Origin: Prochilodus magdalenae
Lineage: Eukaryota > Chordata > Actinopteri > Characiformes > Prochilodontidae
DNA length: 64,000 bases
Direction: 5' to 3'
NCBI GenBank assembly: GCA_024036415.1
Contig: JAMWET010000949.1
Span: forward strand, 394,501-458,500
Both the position numbers and the translations under genes were made by a program. The notes below the pieces were generated by a model that worked only from the letters and a program-made list of their open reading frames with translations, made no database searches and was not told the DNA's origin. This document shows, piece by piece, positions 1-13,274 of the stretch (its first letter is position 1; the number at the start of each line of letters is the position of its first letter).

Positions 1-840
1 ATAACGAGTGTAATTCCATATTCGGTCTCTCAAAGCAATACGATTTCAGTCTCACTAACCAGAGACACATTTGACTACGCTTCTCTATCCGCTCATTCTT
101 CTAAAAAGTGCTTCTTAAATTAGTTCTTGAGAAAGTCATAATAAACATCAGATTAATGACGTCCTCCAAAAGTGCAAAACTGTACTTAAAATGCCAAATG
201 TCCTAAAACCCCCAAAATCTTCCTGGAAACTGCATGAACTCTCATTGTACCTACTAGCTTTTCACTGGCATCTTTAAATGATCAGTTTTGTCACGGTGGT
301 GTATTCTACTAGTTTTTTAACCGACTCCTGAATGAAAATGATGTGCATTGTGAAAATGTCTTTTGTGATTATAATACGACATTTTTCACTCCATCCCCCA
401 CCCTCACCCCACGCGTAATGATAGCAGGTCCGCAGGATTTTGCTGCGCTGGATCTGACCCCCCGTCCTAAAGTGAACATGGGCAGCGTTAATCCCAGTAG
501 GAAGTCCTACAGACACGACACGTCCAGTGCCAAAGCAGCGCGCTTAATTAGTGAGCAGGTTCCGGTCGGCCAGTCAAGGCCGTGACCTTCCCGGGGGGAA
601 TAATGAGCCAGGCAATGTTTGGGGCCTCGAGCGGCGGCCTCTGCGCGGGAGCAGGGCGCTGATTGCTGCCTTAGACGTGCTAAACTGACAGATTCAGGTG
701 ACCGGACAGTGAACCGTACACTTGGCACGGACTAGCTGAAATATTTGCTGCCTGAGCCGTGCTTGTTTTGTGTTCCTTTTTTTGTTTCCACTCGGAGAGG
801 CGAGATTTCAGAGGTGGGTGGGTGTGGGGGAAGTTGGGGG
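1..840. other. Intergenic sequence, no gene recognised
   Basis: No reading frame here resembles a known protein and no exon-like pattern with splice signals is apparent. The stretch around 505-720 is somewhat richer in C and G than its surroundings, but I find no promoter motif that I would defend. The short open frames on both strands overlap each other and have no family features. Confidence 0.6.
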
Positions 841-900
841 AGAGACAGACAGATAGAAAGAAAGAAAGAAAGATAGATAGAAAGAAAGAAAAAAGAGGGA

Positions 901-935
<35 letters not shown>
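841..935. repeat. Purine-rich microsatellite (GACA/GATA/GAAA then GA)
   Basis: Tandem GACA, GATA and GAAA tetranucleotides pass into an uninterrupted GA dinucleotide run. The minus-strand frame through it is a run of Leu-Ser and is an artefact of the repeat. Confidence 0.95.
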
Positions 936-938
<3 letters not shown>

Positions 939-3900
939 GTCAGTCCATCAGTAAGCAACCACTTTGTAAATTCACTTTTTGGCAGTTGTCTGGGGGAGAG
1001 ATGGGGCAACCAAAAGTGCAGGGGCCCTATTAAGAACTTGGATAAAGGGGACGTTCACTTTTTGCAGCACAAGCTGAGAGGAGCTATCTAAATCTGTTGG
1101 GGACCTGGGCTGCTCTGAAATGAAATGGACTGTGAGATTGCTTTAGCTGCAGGGACTGCCCAGACATGAGAGAACCTTTCAAAAGATGCTGCCTTGGTGG
1201 GGGGCGGGGGGGTCCTAAGTGACGGGAAAAACAGAGAGGAAAAACAAGTGGGAGCAATTTCATTTCATTTGACTCCTAACATCAAACCAGACTGAAAAAA
1301 GAACTGAGATAAACCACTAGTGCAGGCATATGACCTTAAAGCCAAAGGTTCCTTGGAGATACGGTTCTAGGAAAAAGAATTTGGTTTTATAAAGCCTTTA
1401 TAGAACCTTTACGTTCGTAAAGCTCTAAATACTTATTCTCTCTCTCTCTCACACACACACACACCAAAAGGCCTCACTGGGGAACCAAACGGGGTCCTTC
1501 TGTGGTATCCCCAATGAAAACCTTTACCTGGCTTTTTAAATAGCCTTTAAAGAGATATGCTGATTTAAAAACCATTCTCTCAGCCCACTGTCCAAACAAT
1601 ACATCAAGCCCTAATGAGCTTTGTGGACATTACAAATCTTAATCATACAGAACCACGTAATTGGGTCATCAGGACCATAAATGGCAGCATGGACAGAGCC
1701 TGTTGACCAGTACTGCAAAACAACAACCATCTGGGAGGGCTGGGCGATCACATGATGGCATAATGTCCTGTTGCTGTTATGGGTCAGCGGCACCACCTGG
1801 TGGTAGCTGTGGTGAACTGTGACCTTCTGGGCCTCTCTTCTCACAGCGTGCAGCGATCCTTGCCAGAATTAAGGGACAGGTCAGCTGTGAAGCAGGCCCC
1901 TCTGTGAACAAGGGCAGCCGCAGACTAATTATAACAGCCAACTACAACAGCACTCAGGCCATAGAGAAGCAGAAAGAGTTGAATCATGCCTTGATCAATT
2001 TACACAGCTAAGTACAGTATTACTGAAGATCATTACTTTGGAATGGACACTCTGTTGCACTCCACTGGATTGCATCCTAATGCTTAAACTAGTTAGTTTA
2101 TATTTTAATATAGTGCAATATTACATCGCTAGCGTCTGGGCAGTGGAAAATCCTGCCCCACTCAGTTTATTTCAGTGCTTTGTAATCCTGTGAATCACCC
2201 ACCTAGTTACCGCCTAGTTAACTTTATCTTAGAAGAGCTTTGCGCTGCCTTTCTTCCAGCGAGTAGTGCTAAGAGGAAGCATCTGGATCTTCTCAGAGAT
2301 TTCAATGTGAGAGCCCTTACAGCTGAGTGAAGGATTACTCTGGGTTTCCACATCCTCACACGCACATACACTGCCCACACCCTTCACCAAGGTCATCAGT
2401 ATAGAACTGACAGCAGGTTTTTCTTGGAAGCTGTAGAGCAACTCTTTAAGAAAAACACCATAAATTTACTGTATTTAAGGCATGGAGTGGCTACAGGCCC
2501 AAACGTAGCATTTCTAAATAGCCAGTTATGATAAAGTCATTACATATCATTGTATAGGGACATTAAATTGTCAAAATCAAAAATGACACAATAGTAAAAA
2601 CACCTAAGGTTAAGTAGCTCGTGCTGAAGGCCAGCTCAGGTAGGAGTCCACTGTCAATAGGTGCAAAGTTAATCCAAAATGCTTTCTTTTGTTCTGGGAG
2701 AAATCAACTAGATAGCCAAAGAATATTAAATGGTCAAGTGCTGATAACTATGGTAACCATAGTTATGTGAAAACAAATAAACCAGGTATGCAAAATCTGC
2801 GATTTGGCAGTCATAACATTTGGTTATGAAATACCAGCAACACAAAATCACCAAGTACCACACTACAGTGATTACAGGGGAAGTGTGTAGAGATGGAAAG
2901 CTTGATCGTATATCGTTATTGGGCGATTTTCAGCTCAAATATTCCATCGGACATAAACCATATTTCTCTAACTTAGCCGAGAGCTGAACAGTGCCATAAA
3001 GAACACATGTTAAGTATTGCTGCAGCCCTGCAGGACCCCTGGTTACATCCTTGCAATTCATTTACAGACTTTTTCACTATGGGACTAAAACTGTAGAAAA
3101 CGCATAGTCGGCCTGGCAGTTTTTACCATACCCAACTCACAAGACAGCAGAAATGCAGCTAGTGCGCGTGTTTGTGGTGGATAGATTACAGCAAACTAGA
3201 TATTCCACTGTTTTCAAAGGAGCCGCAAAGGAAAATTCTGCCACTGTAATAGTTCATCCCCACCCATAAATTGGTAACAGCTATTGACTGATGGTGCTAA
3301 AACGCAAATGGGCTCCAAAAACACTTACTGGTCCATTTCTGCTTTAAGAACTAGCATTAAATATGATATGGTAGACTCTGTAGCGCAACCTGGCAACCTT
3401 ATGTCAGTTCAGCAAATCCCCCCAGCAACAACAAAGACACCCACAGCTAATAAACACAGATGAGATATTCACCTACCTAGCTGTAACCTTAGCTTTCTGG
3501 GTCATATAGCATCCAGCAGCTTGTGAGGGAAAACATTTCAAACGTTTATCTGCCCAGAAAATATTTCTTTCCCTCCCATTTCCCACTGTCAGGAAACATC
3601 ATGAGATGGGCCTTTAATCCAGAAAACCGCTCAGGAGACTTCTGCCACACCATGTAGAAGGTGAGTAGGCATGTTTACAACAGATTCACCAATGGTCATA
3701 TTCTCCATTTTGACAGGAGTGCCTCTTAAACATTAAAGAAAGAGCTTTATAAATGAAAGTCATTAAGTGTCCTAGTTTATACTTTGTCCTGCTTTTTGAC
3801 ACAGTAATAAATACTGAAAGGTGTTCCAGTTCGGGGGACTAAGCAGCTCTTATTGTGAAATAAGACGGGGTAGCATGCGCTACATGGAATTGCCATTAAC

Positions 3901-5889
3901 AAAATTTGCAGACCTAAATATTATGAAACTGGCAAAGCCATATAAAAAATGCAGCCCAAACATAGAAAAGCTAATTCAGTGTTAGTCTGGCTTGTCATAC
4001 TTCTGGCGGAGCTGTGCCACAGCTCACTTCTGGTCCGCAGCTGAATAAATGAGAGGAGGCTTTCCAGCAGAACCCGCAGTAAAATGCCTCGGGCTCGCTG
4101 CTGCTGAATGGATATGAAAAACTCTGTGAGAAATGTGTGGTGTGTGGAACAGCTGGTTAGGTCTACAGTGGCCAGTGAGTCCTGACTGTGGCCATACAGA
4201 GCGTAGAGTGAAGGCCTGTTTGAAGCCATTTCCCCACAGAAAAACATTCTAGGGTTCCCAGAATCTCACATCTCATTAGAAAGTGGAAGACTGCTTTTGT
4301 TGTTGTTGTTTTTGTAACATGGCTTAGCCAAAAATCGAATTTACATGACTTCCCCCTCACCCTACACCAGCCAAGGCAAGTTGGCTTCTGTCATTTTGCA
4401 CTTCTGTCATTTTTGCTGCAAGACTAATATACTGCATGTCCAGCGTACTAATTAAAGCCTTCAATCTGATAATCTATTATATAATCTACATCAGGTATGA
4501 ATCCCAGGTACCTTTGCCAGGTAGCCTATCTTGTGAGTCTGACATTGGACGACATCTGGTTATCTATAAAATGAATAAAAGCGCATTGCATCCCTAAAAA
4601 CAGTAGCAGAACACATATTTAAACCTGAATTATAAACACAATTTTGTCTTTTATATTTAAACATAAACTTCTGATACCAAATACGTTATGGCTGGTTGAC
4701 TTCACTAGGCACATGGAGAAAAATTGTTCAAATAGTGACTAATAGTGGCAAATAGAGGTGGCACACTTACTTTACGGGACAGTTTAAAGGGTCCTTATCC
4801 TACATCTACTATATTTCTTCTCCCTTTGGTCTTTCCAAAGCCCTATGATGCAAGCCCTCTTAAACTCTTCTAACTACTGAAATTCCTTTCGGACTCTTCT
4901 CCAAGGCTAACTTTGGAAACGATGCTACCAACACAATAGCACGAGCCAGAACGGAAAGCCCGCGCAACAGGACGACCTTATATAGTCAGTCAGGTACAGC
5001 GATAAGCCTCGTCTGTTCCGTTTGGCTGCCCTGTATTGTGCCTCATTCAGAAGAGCACCTAGAGCTGAACCATTCCTGAGAACAGTGTAAATGGGAGTCG
5101 CTGAACTGCTATAGGCTGATTAGGTGGGTGTATGCAAATCAGACATCACAGAAAGACCTCAAAACAGGCTGATTTTGCACCATGGTTTCCAAATACGGCC
5201 TGTATGGACCGGAAAGTGAATGCTATGTGTTAACCCCTTATGCTTACATATTACCTCAAAGGTGAGGGAAATTTGGTGATATGGGCCCTTTAAAGGAGCG
5301 ACTGCAGCCCATAAACACAGTGTAGGAAACATACACCAAATAATTCAGGAAAATCTATATTAGCTGGGAAACCTCTCATAATTCAGAAATACATTCAGAA
5401 TAGCACACAACAAAAACAAGCCTTTAAATAAACAGCTCTGGAGCTCCCACCTCTTTGACTGCTGCAGTGTGCATCACAAGCATGCCAGTACTGAATGAAT
5501 AATGTACTAAGCTTGTAGTTTGTTAGTACGGTACAGGTTGTGAGTATGAAGCATGTGAAATTACACAGCGGTATTTGTTCTCAATGCAATTTTAACATTT
5601 TAAGACCCCTAAAGGGGCATTCCACCCATCTTTCAGAATTTCTGAATAACCTCGTCCTTGGAAAATAAACATTTACATTTTAGAATTCGTGGTTTGATGT
5701 GAAAAGGTAAATTGTAGATAAATGTACAGACCCAGTAAGTTTATAGCTTTTATTTTACTCATTATCTAAAATCACCATGGTAATATTCATATACTGAATA
5801 TAGGTAATATGACGAAACTCAAAAGCTCAGAATTAGGCCTTTTTATTCTGCCTCGGACCCTGTACATACTCATCCACCCTGACTAGATT
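936..5889. other. Intergenic sequence, no gene recognised
   Basis: This is AT-rich single-copy-looking DNA with only short chance reading frames on both strands. Apart from a CT/CA microsatellite at 1437-1464 I see no RNA gene, exon or transposon end. It could hold distal regulatory sequence of the downstream genes, but nothing in the sequence shows that. Confidence 0.5.
1437..1464. repeat. CT/CA dinucleotide microsatellite
   Basis: A run of CT dinucleotides passes directly into a run of CA dinucleotides. Confidence 0.9.
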
Positions 5890-5928
5890 AAAGGGATTAA
5901 ATAAAGGGATTAAATAAAGGGATTAAAA
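5890..5928. repeat. 13-bp tandem repeat, three units
   Basis: The unit AAAGGGATTAAAT occurs three times head to tail, the last copy with one small change. Confidence 0.9.
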
Positions 5929-6536
5929 TACATTTTAAACTTTGCCCTATGAGCTCTCTGAACTATTTAGGTGTGTCGAAAATTCGCAATATCGGCGGGG
6001 TTTCCCTTTAATGTTGTTCTGAGTGCTCATGAGCACTGGAGGGCGCTGGAAGTCTTTTCTTTATAAAACCTAAATGTGAAGTTTGTAAATCTCACTGATG
6101 TTCCCAAACACACTGGATCCAGGCGCGGCCTTGCTGACGTTAGGGATGTTTTAAAGGCCAGCTAAGCTTAGACTTAGACAGTAATAGTCAAACAGCGATA
6201 ACGCTACAGTCTTCTGCAACACAAAACAAACACATAGCGACTAGTTTACCATGATAAAATGCCGAACAACAGCATTTCCTAACTGTAAAGAGACTGTTAT
6301 GAAGAGCTGACTCACTTTAGATTGAGGTATGTGTTGGTGGTGCTGCTGCATCTCGTTGGTAACCTAAACCCGCCACTGCTCAAACCGCCACAGTCCAGGT
6401 TCTTTATTTCAAAATAAAAGTCCCAGGTGGCGCCAACCTGTAGCAAAGCAGTTAAAAGTTGTGATCAATATTTTATTTTCTAATAATCAAACAGTTCAAA
6501 CACTTTTAATCACAAAAACAGAACTATAATAACGAC

Positions 6537-6537
<1 letters not shown>

Positions 6538-6576
<39 letters not shown>
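6538..6576. repeat. AAT trinucleotide microsatellite
   Basis: Thirteen or so consecutive AAT units, with similar AT-rich DNA on both sides. Confidence 0.95.
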
Positions 6577-6589
6577 TAAACACCCATCC

Positions 6590-6980
6590 CTTTACCTGTA
6601 CTGTGCAATATCTGCTTACAATATGTTTAATAAGAGTAAACATTTAACATCATTATTATCTAAGTATAATAAACAATATCAAACAAAAATGAAGAACCTG
6701 TACAAAGTGCATTGTATCATCCATTCCATTTTTTGTAATTATTATATATATTTTTTTGTTGCAAACATATAGCTTAATAATAACAAAAAATTAAAAACCA
6801 CCTTCCTGTCCTTCCACATCCCACTGGTCGATACATCCTATTGACCTGTATTGTACAATATGTGCTCATATTATATGAATTATGATTTAAATGAATATCT
6901 TTAATGATGAATAATAAATTAAGTAAAATAGGTGAGTCTGTACAAAGTGCATCACATCATTTTTTCCATTTTGCATCAAA
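6590..6980. repeat. Diverged tandem duplication, about 240-250 bp period
   Basis: Two blocks, about 6590-6745 and 6840-6980, share the order of several short matches. Both begin with ACCTGTA followed by a TGT/GCAATAT-like stretch, and both contain TGTACAAAGTGCAT (6699 and 6939) followed by a T-rich TCCATTTT segment. The spacing of the matches (250 then 240) points to an old duplication with later indels. No coding content is seen. Confidence 0.55.
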
Positions 6981-6985
6981 ACAAC

Positions 6986-8469
6986 ATGTCATCAGAAACG
7001 TCCCAGAGTTACATGTCTCAGAGTGTCCTCCCAGTAATGGTCCTCTGATTACTAATGATGGGCGGATCCATACCAAGATATTAAGATGTCTAATCCTGGC
7101 GTTGCTGAGAATCACTTCTGATTCTATATATTAATATTCTTTATTTATAAAAGTCTGTAATTATTTATAATTATTTACTTAGTAGGACAAATGAGGATTC
7201 TATCTCCTGAACAAAATGTTTCCATAAATAATGGCGTAGTATAGATACTACTTTTTCTTCCATCTCCTTCCTCTGTAACTATACAAAATGTAACCTTTCA
7301 AATGTCCAACTGATGAATCCACATTTAGGTACTGAATTTACAGCTGACAAAGTACAAAGTTAAGTGAACATATTTAAATGTTACTACAGACTGAGTTGAA
7401 TTTTGTTAAGTAATATAATAAAAAATTAAGAAGCTAAGAGTATTCTGAGTCTAAATGTTGATTTACTGGTCACAATGATTAATAACAATGTTATTTTAAT
7501 GTTTATATAATAATAATAATGAATAATAATTGAATACTAGGCCAAATCATTGGCATTGCCCATGCCTACCAATCACTACACTGGACATTTGTTAGTGCCC
7601 TAGCAGTGCTGGCTTGACTAATTACTGGTGAAGTCTAAGCAATAGGTTTACTATATGTTTACCTCCAAGTAAAGCAAATCTTAAACAGCAAATAAAAATA
7701 CATTTTTCAAAATTTTTTTATTTTCAAAAGACAATCAGTTTTTATTGACATGACAACAGGCAGCATACCATGTATAAAATTAACTTTACAGCTTTCACTT
7801 TGGCCTACGCCATGAGAAACTACACTTTTCTCCCTTTAGGAGATGTCAGAGTGTGATGCGGTGTGAACACTGTTGAAGTTTTAAAAGGCACCCCCAGTTT
7901 GAATTCTTTGTTTATGTGATGTCATTTACATATATCCACCTGTTTAACGTACCACAGGTTAACCCCACACATTTACACTATAAAGGGTGGAATAAGAACC
8001 GTCTTTGGTACATAGAACTGCACAAATCCAAAAACAAGAGGACCTGAAGGCAAAAAATAAAATACAAAAAGCAGCAAAAAGAGGGTCCTTTAAATTCTGA
8101 TCCTGAACGTGTTTGATCACTTCCTTTAGCTGCTGTCTTGCTGTTCAGGAAATCTGTACTTTAACTGGCATTACAATAACACCAGCCTAAAATACAGAGG
8201 TCCACTGCTTCCTGTGTCTACCACATAGAGGTCAGGTTCAGGGGAAAAACCACCACATAGTTCCTTGTGTGGCTGCATTTTGTCTAACATTCTAACAGTA
8301 CGATCCTGGTCAGTATCTACCCTGTAAATCCCTTTAAACCGTTATGGCAAGTGCAAGCAAACAAAAAAATTAAACTTAATATAATTCAAATACAGCTCAA
8401 AAAAATACTCATGATAAAGTCAGACAGACAAAACTCAAGACATAAGCTTTTACTACATTAGAGAACCAT
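6986..8469. other. Intergenic sequence, no gene recognised
   Basis: AT-rich DNA with scattered short frames only. I see no splice-flanked open frames and no RNA gene. Confidence 0.5.
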
Positions 8470-9055
8470 CCCTGAATCAAATGAGTAATTGCACAAATAG
8501 CTGCAACCAGAAGAAATAAACGGTCAGGAATGAAACTTGGTGGGTAGGTTTGACATTGCGAAACATGTGAGTGACATAAGCAAGGCTGGGCCTTATCACT
8601 GAACCTGACTGACCCAACAATCATGATTACAGACATAAAGCGAGCAGTGATGCCCTCCATGGTGGAGATGAACAATGATTCCGAGTGTGCAGGCCCCATG
8701 CTCAGCGACAAAAGGCTACCACATACCACATGTCCAGAAGGCCTGGTGTCACTCCACCTCCATCTGCAGGAACTGTGTTAGAATATTAAAGCTGCATGGG
8801 ATGGATTATCACAGGACACCTTTAGAAACCTATACAACTCCATGCCAAGACATCTGGCATGTCGCCTTAGCAAACATGGTGGCCTGGTGGCATACCAAGA
8901 GACACTACGTCTATACGTGTAGCTCAATAAATATTGTACATATCAGTCTAAATTTATAATTTATTGTTCCTGGTAACCTTTATCTTCCTTTCCAACAGCA
9001 TTGCAATCCAACACTTTCATCTGGGTGCAGCTATTTTTCTGATGGGGAGTGTATT
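8470..9055 (+). mobile_element. Decayed Tc1-like transposon remnant (family B copy 1)
   Basis: This is one of seven related remnants in the window (family B). It starts with the family's left-end sequence, including GAATGAAACTTGGTGGGTAGG, and keeps the 3' coding part: a tract reading like GMDYHRTPLETYTTPCQDIWH, corresponding to the C-terminal region of a Tc1-type transposase. The middle of the transposase, including the first catalytic Asp region, is missing. The copy ends near the ATCTGGGTGCAGCTATTTTT tail. It is not functional. Boundaries are approximate because the termini are eroded. Confidence 0.7.
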
Positions 9056-9440
9056 TAATTTACAGCAGTATCAGAAAATATACTAGAACAATATACTTAC
9101 AACAACATACGAAAATGGTATCAGTAGCTTGTGGCACCTCTCAGATTAAATAAGGATAATTTCAGAGAAATACTAACTGACACAGGCAGCACATAACAAA
9201 AACACGTCGGTGTACAGATTCTTTACATTTGTGCTTTCATTTGAATACACCGTAAAAAAATTACATCACATAATTTTATAAAGCCTAGTGTTAAGACCAT
9301 TATATTGCTGGCATTGTCTTCTCTATTCTCTGTTCATTTATTTTCTATTTATATAGAAGTCTAAACACTGCATTTATTCAACTCCCAGCCTCCCACATAC
9401 CACTTGAATTTGTAAACCTAAATACCCTACACTACTGTGC

Positions 9441-10465
9441 CGATGTCAGACCACCCTCCATTTATTTCTCGTCTATCTTAAACAGCTTTACAAGTTATTC
9501 AAGTAGCCAAGTACAAGTTATTCATTTTTTTAAAGATTAGATAAACAAAAATTATTTGGATAAGAAAAGGGAGTGATCTAGTGTAAAGAAATGTCAAAAA
9601 AAAGGAGTTTCCAAAACAGGACTCAAAAAAATATTACGAAATTGAGAGTTAATGATTGTCCAAGACCTAGCAAACAAAAACTACTTATAATTTTCATCTG
9701 GAAAGAAAGGAGGGAAGGTCAAGCTCCACTCCTGACTTAGCAGCTACTCATACCTCAGAGTCAGTGTTAAGGTGCTGTTAGGAAACAAAGGAAGAAAATA
9801 AACCAAAAATTTAAATCAAAAGGAGCTGCTGGTGTTTTCAGAATAACGCACTGAACACCCCAGAGTCCAAACCTCAAGATCACTGAATATGGGATTACTT
9901 GAACTGTGAAAAGTAGAAAATGTTTTTAAAAAAAAAAGAAAAGAGAAAGAAATGTCTGAAAATGTAAGGAAGTGTAAACACAGGGAAACGGCTGTGAAGG
10001 CAAAAGGGGGCCATAATAAATATGAAAACATTCTATTATATTTAGTTGTTGAGGCATGTGTGTCATTTTCTGTTATACATGTTTTCTGCTTTTTTCACCT
10101 GATGCTATAAATAGAATATCTTGTAATTAACAGCCATTTTGGCTCGAAACTCAGTGAATTAAGCGTGGTCTCTGACATTTACCCAGTGCTCTATATGCCT
10201 TTGTAAATCTTGCATTGACTCCTAAATTAAGAGGTAAAACATTATTCAAGTCACTCGGCTCATTTTACAATTAGAACATTTCTAAATACACAACTCACAT
10301 AAAAGATGATGGCTACCGAGGTATTACAATATCAGTTACATATTCACCACATACATAGATACATGTCCACAAGGCACATCGATGTGAGAAAAAACTGTGC
10401 GGCAGCTTATTGCTCAACGGAATGGATACAGTTACAGCATCTTGGTCTGTTGGATCCTCTGTAGA
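9441..10465 (-). other. myorg: Probable 3' UTR of myorg
   Basis: The sequence following the myorg stop codon on the minus strand has no coding features. The first canonical AATAAA in this direction is at 9466-9461, followed by a GT-rich stretch suited to a downstream cleavage element. The 3' end is therefore placed near 9441 by inference; further AATAAA signals at about 9378 and 9343 could be used instead. A transcript read would settle the end. Confidence 0.4.
9461..9466 (-). terminator. myorg: Candidate poly(A) signal AATAAA for myorg
   Basis: AATAAA on the minus strand about 1 kb after the stop codon, followed by GGAGGGTGG and other G/T-rich sequence. It is the first perfect hexamer after the stop codon. 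Confidence 0.4.
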
Positions 10466-12257
10466 TCATCCTGACCACACAAAGTAGGCAATCTCATCCA
10501 AGTCTACTGGGTAGTCAGTAAGGTGGATTGGTCCTTTGTCATAATATTCACCCTTGTAGCTCTTCCATCTGCCAGCCGGGAGGTAGATATCTCTCTCCTG
10601 CTTGCCAGGCTCGAGCACGGGTGCTACCATAAGGTCATCCCCAATGAGAAACTGTGAATCAATCTTGTAGGAAGCCTCATCATCTGTAGCAATCCACCAA
10701 AGAGGGCGAATGATGGGATCTCCAGTGTCCAACACTTCACTGGCAAGTTCAAGAACTCGAGGAGCCACCAAGGTCTCATGGAGCTCTGTGAATCTTTTGG
10801 CTATCTGCACAACCTCATCATCATAGAGCCATGGAGGGATTGAGAACTGCATAGCAGGCATGAATGCAGACAGTTCCAACCAGCGGATGTAAAGTTCCCG
10901 GTCAGGTAGGCCCTGCTGCCCTTCAGTTCGGTTTGGGTAGGCGTTTCCACCTATCATGTCTGGGAGAATGAACTGGTAGCCGAGAATGCTAATGGTTAGC
11001 ACAGTGGGGATAATGGACTTAAGTCCCAGGTCATAGCCCCAGAGCGAGTCTCGGTCAATGATCCGAAAGAAGCAGGAGATGTTCTGGGACTGGTATCCTG
11101 AGCGCAACTCTGCACGGTCATTGTAGGGTATGGCCATCTCGGTGTAGCGACGGGTGAACATGCTGGGATCTTGCAAAGGCGCAAAGGTGCTGAACTGTTG
11201 GGGCAAGTAGCTAGTCTCCCCAGCATCAAACTTATAGGAAGCTATTCCATACTTGTTCTTTAGGGTACGAAGATGCAAGGTGTACCAGTCGCGGGTTTCT
11301 GGATTGGTGAAATCCAAGATGCCACCGATGCCATTCCACCAGCGAATCAGAGCTGGTAGCTCACCACCAGGCTCTCGCACAAAAAGGCCTCGCTCCACTC
11401 CGATGCCAAAGTTAGAGGAGTTGTAATTCACAAATGGATGGATCCACAGGGTAACCTTAAAACCATCATCCTTAAGTTTCTGAAACATATATGACGCATT
11501 GGGGAACTTCTCTGGATCAAACTCAAACTCCCCATAGCCACTTGTATATCGGTCATCTAACTCTAGATGACTCCAGTTGAAGCCATGCTTTTGTATATCT
11601 GATGCAAACGTCAGTAGCTTTTCCTGATTCACTGTTGTCTTGTGCAAGGCCCAGGTGGACCAAATGGGCTGTCTAAAAACAGCCTCAGAAGGAACCTTAT
11701 TGGGTTTGTTAAAATAACGACGGACCATGTACTTATGAATGGATGTAACATCATACCCAACACATACACGGTAGCTCAACTCAGCACGAAGAGGCTGTCC
11801 AGGGTCTGGCTTGTAAGGACTGTCGTCATATCTTGCCTGGAATCGCAACGTCTTGCTGTTCTCATCCCAGCCCAGATGGAAAGGGACAGAGTCATTGATT
11901 TTGATAGCTGTTGCATTGGAGGAGAGCCAGTAGCGCTCCAGGATGCCTCCAAACGCCTGTCGATTTGAATAAACATCACTTGTGATGAATGGCATGGGCT
12001 CCTGGTTTCCTGCAAAAACAATTGGCCAATGCTGAGACCAGGTTTCTGCCCCGCCATACCAGTGTGACCCGTTGTAGTCCATGGCATGTTCAACAGGACG
12101 GTATGCTTCGAGTTCTTCCCAGCGCACACGATAGCACATCACTGTATCCTTAGGTTTCACCGTCTCAATGAAAAAATTTATGTTTCCTGCATCGGATCGA
12201 CTGCAGCTGAGAACTCTGCCTTCTTTTGAGCATGAATCCAGGTCAAGGCTGCCTGAT
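10466..12257 (-). CDS. myorg: myorg coding exon 2 (GH31 domain)
   Basis: Begins after a TTTTCAG acceptor at 12260-12258, completes the split Arg94 codon and runs through the whole catalytic domain to a TGA at 10468-10466. It contains both catalytic aspartates. No frameshift or internal stop is present. Confidence 0.97.
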
Positions 12258-13274
12258 CTGAAAACAAACGTTAAACATTAACATTACTTACAGTGCACCA
12301 AAAAAATAGACAGGTATGTGGTATATTAACCCAAATATTTTTCTAATCAGTGGTCTTGCCTAGTTTCTAAAAGGCATATTTCATATATACATTTTTAATG
12401 AACTGCAGTTTATTGACTTTTCAGGCTGGTTTTAAACCTCAGCCATATCTATTTCCACTGCATAGTACTTTGCCTAGAAATACAGCCAGTGAAAATCAGG
12501 ATGTTATTGGTACTTCCTTCTGCATCACTATTAGGAAATACCACTCTTTAAGTAAATAATGTTTAAGGTTTATTTGTTCCAGAAATGCACAGTATTTCTC
12601 AATTATTATATTGTGTAATTGCACACTTCTCATTCTGTTTGGCATTTTGACTATTTTTTATTTTTTTGGTACTGAAATAATCCTTTCTCCTAGCCAGTGA
12701 GTGCATTTACGTTCACCTAATAATCTGATCATAATTACACTTCTGCAGGTAAGATGGAAAAGTAAAATCTGATGCATGATGTTTGATTTTCACGGTTACC
12801 CTCCGTGTTTCTGCTGTGTGTTTATTGACTGCTTGCAAAGCAGAAATCCTATTATTGCCATACTTTTGTAGACCCTGAGTTACCCATAACTGGTTACCCA
12901 AGTGAATACTTATCAGTTGGGTATGCTTTATTTCTGGCCTTATTATCTACAGTTAACTCCCAGCATAAAAAATATTCAAATAACGATACGTACCTAAAAG
13001 CCATTTGGAAGACGACAGCTGCAGCTTGGTTGTGGATGACAAAGCCGTCTTTGCTGAGGTCTAGTAGTTCAGTCTTCAGCAAGTCTGCCTTGCTCAAAGA
13101 TGCCGAGTAATAGCACCAAGACGCCATAGCTGCGATGACCAGCGCTGCGCCAATCAAGCCTGCAATTATCATTCGCCGTCTCTGCCGATCCACTCGTTTC
13201 TGCTTAGGAGGGGTGTACTGGCGCATGGCACTAAGGCCAACATCCCCAACAGTGGCTGGGACAATTTGGTACAT
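10466..13274 (-). CDS. myorg: Myogenesis-regulating glycosidase (GH31), complete two-exon coding region
   Basis: Coding segments 12994-13274 and 10466-12257 join in frame across a GT-AG intron to give 690 residues; the human protein has 714. Residues 1-34 are a basic cytosolic tail and about 35-56 a single membrane anchor ([19 protein letters not shown]), so the protein is type II. The rest is a lumenal GH31 alpha-glycosidase barrel. The catalytic nucleophile is Asp438 in KFDAGE and the acid/base is Asp495 in IIDRDS; their 57-residue spacing equals that of human Asp463/Asp520. Long blocks such as [20 protein letters not shown] and PPWLYD match the MYORG family. Several N-glycosylation sequons are present. 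In mammals the enzyme sits in the ER/secretory system, acts as an alpha-galactosidase, supports muscle differentiation, and its loss causes brain calcification. MYQIV is the first ATG in frame, with A at -3. The extended human N-terminus is lacking. Confidence 0.97.
12994..13274 (-). CDS. myorg: myorg coding exon 1 (cytosolic tail, membrane anchor)
   Basis: Encodes residues 1-93 plus two bases of codon 94, ending at the donor TTTTAG|GTACGT (GT at 12993-12992). It carries the basic stop-transfer-like sequence DRQRRR just before the transmembrane segment and the conserved WCYYSASL after it. Confidence 0.95.

Noticed and set aside
680..1009. Leu-Ser-rich 109-codon frame
   Set aside because: Translation of the GA/CT microsatellite; no splice or family support.
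11776..12129. 117-codon frame overlapping myorg
   Set aside because: Shadow of the GH31 coding frame in another register.
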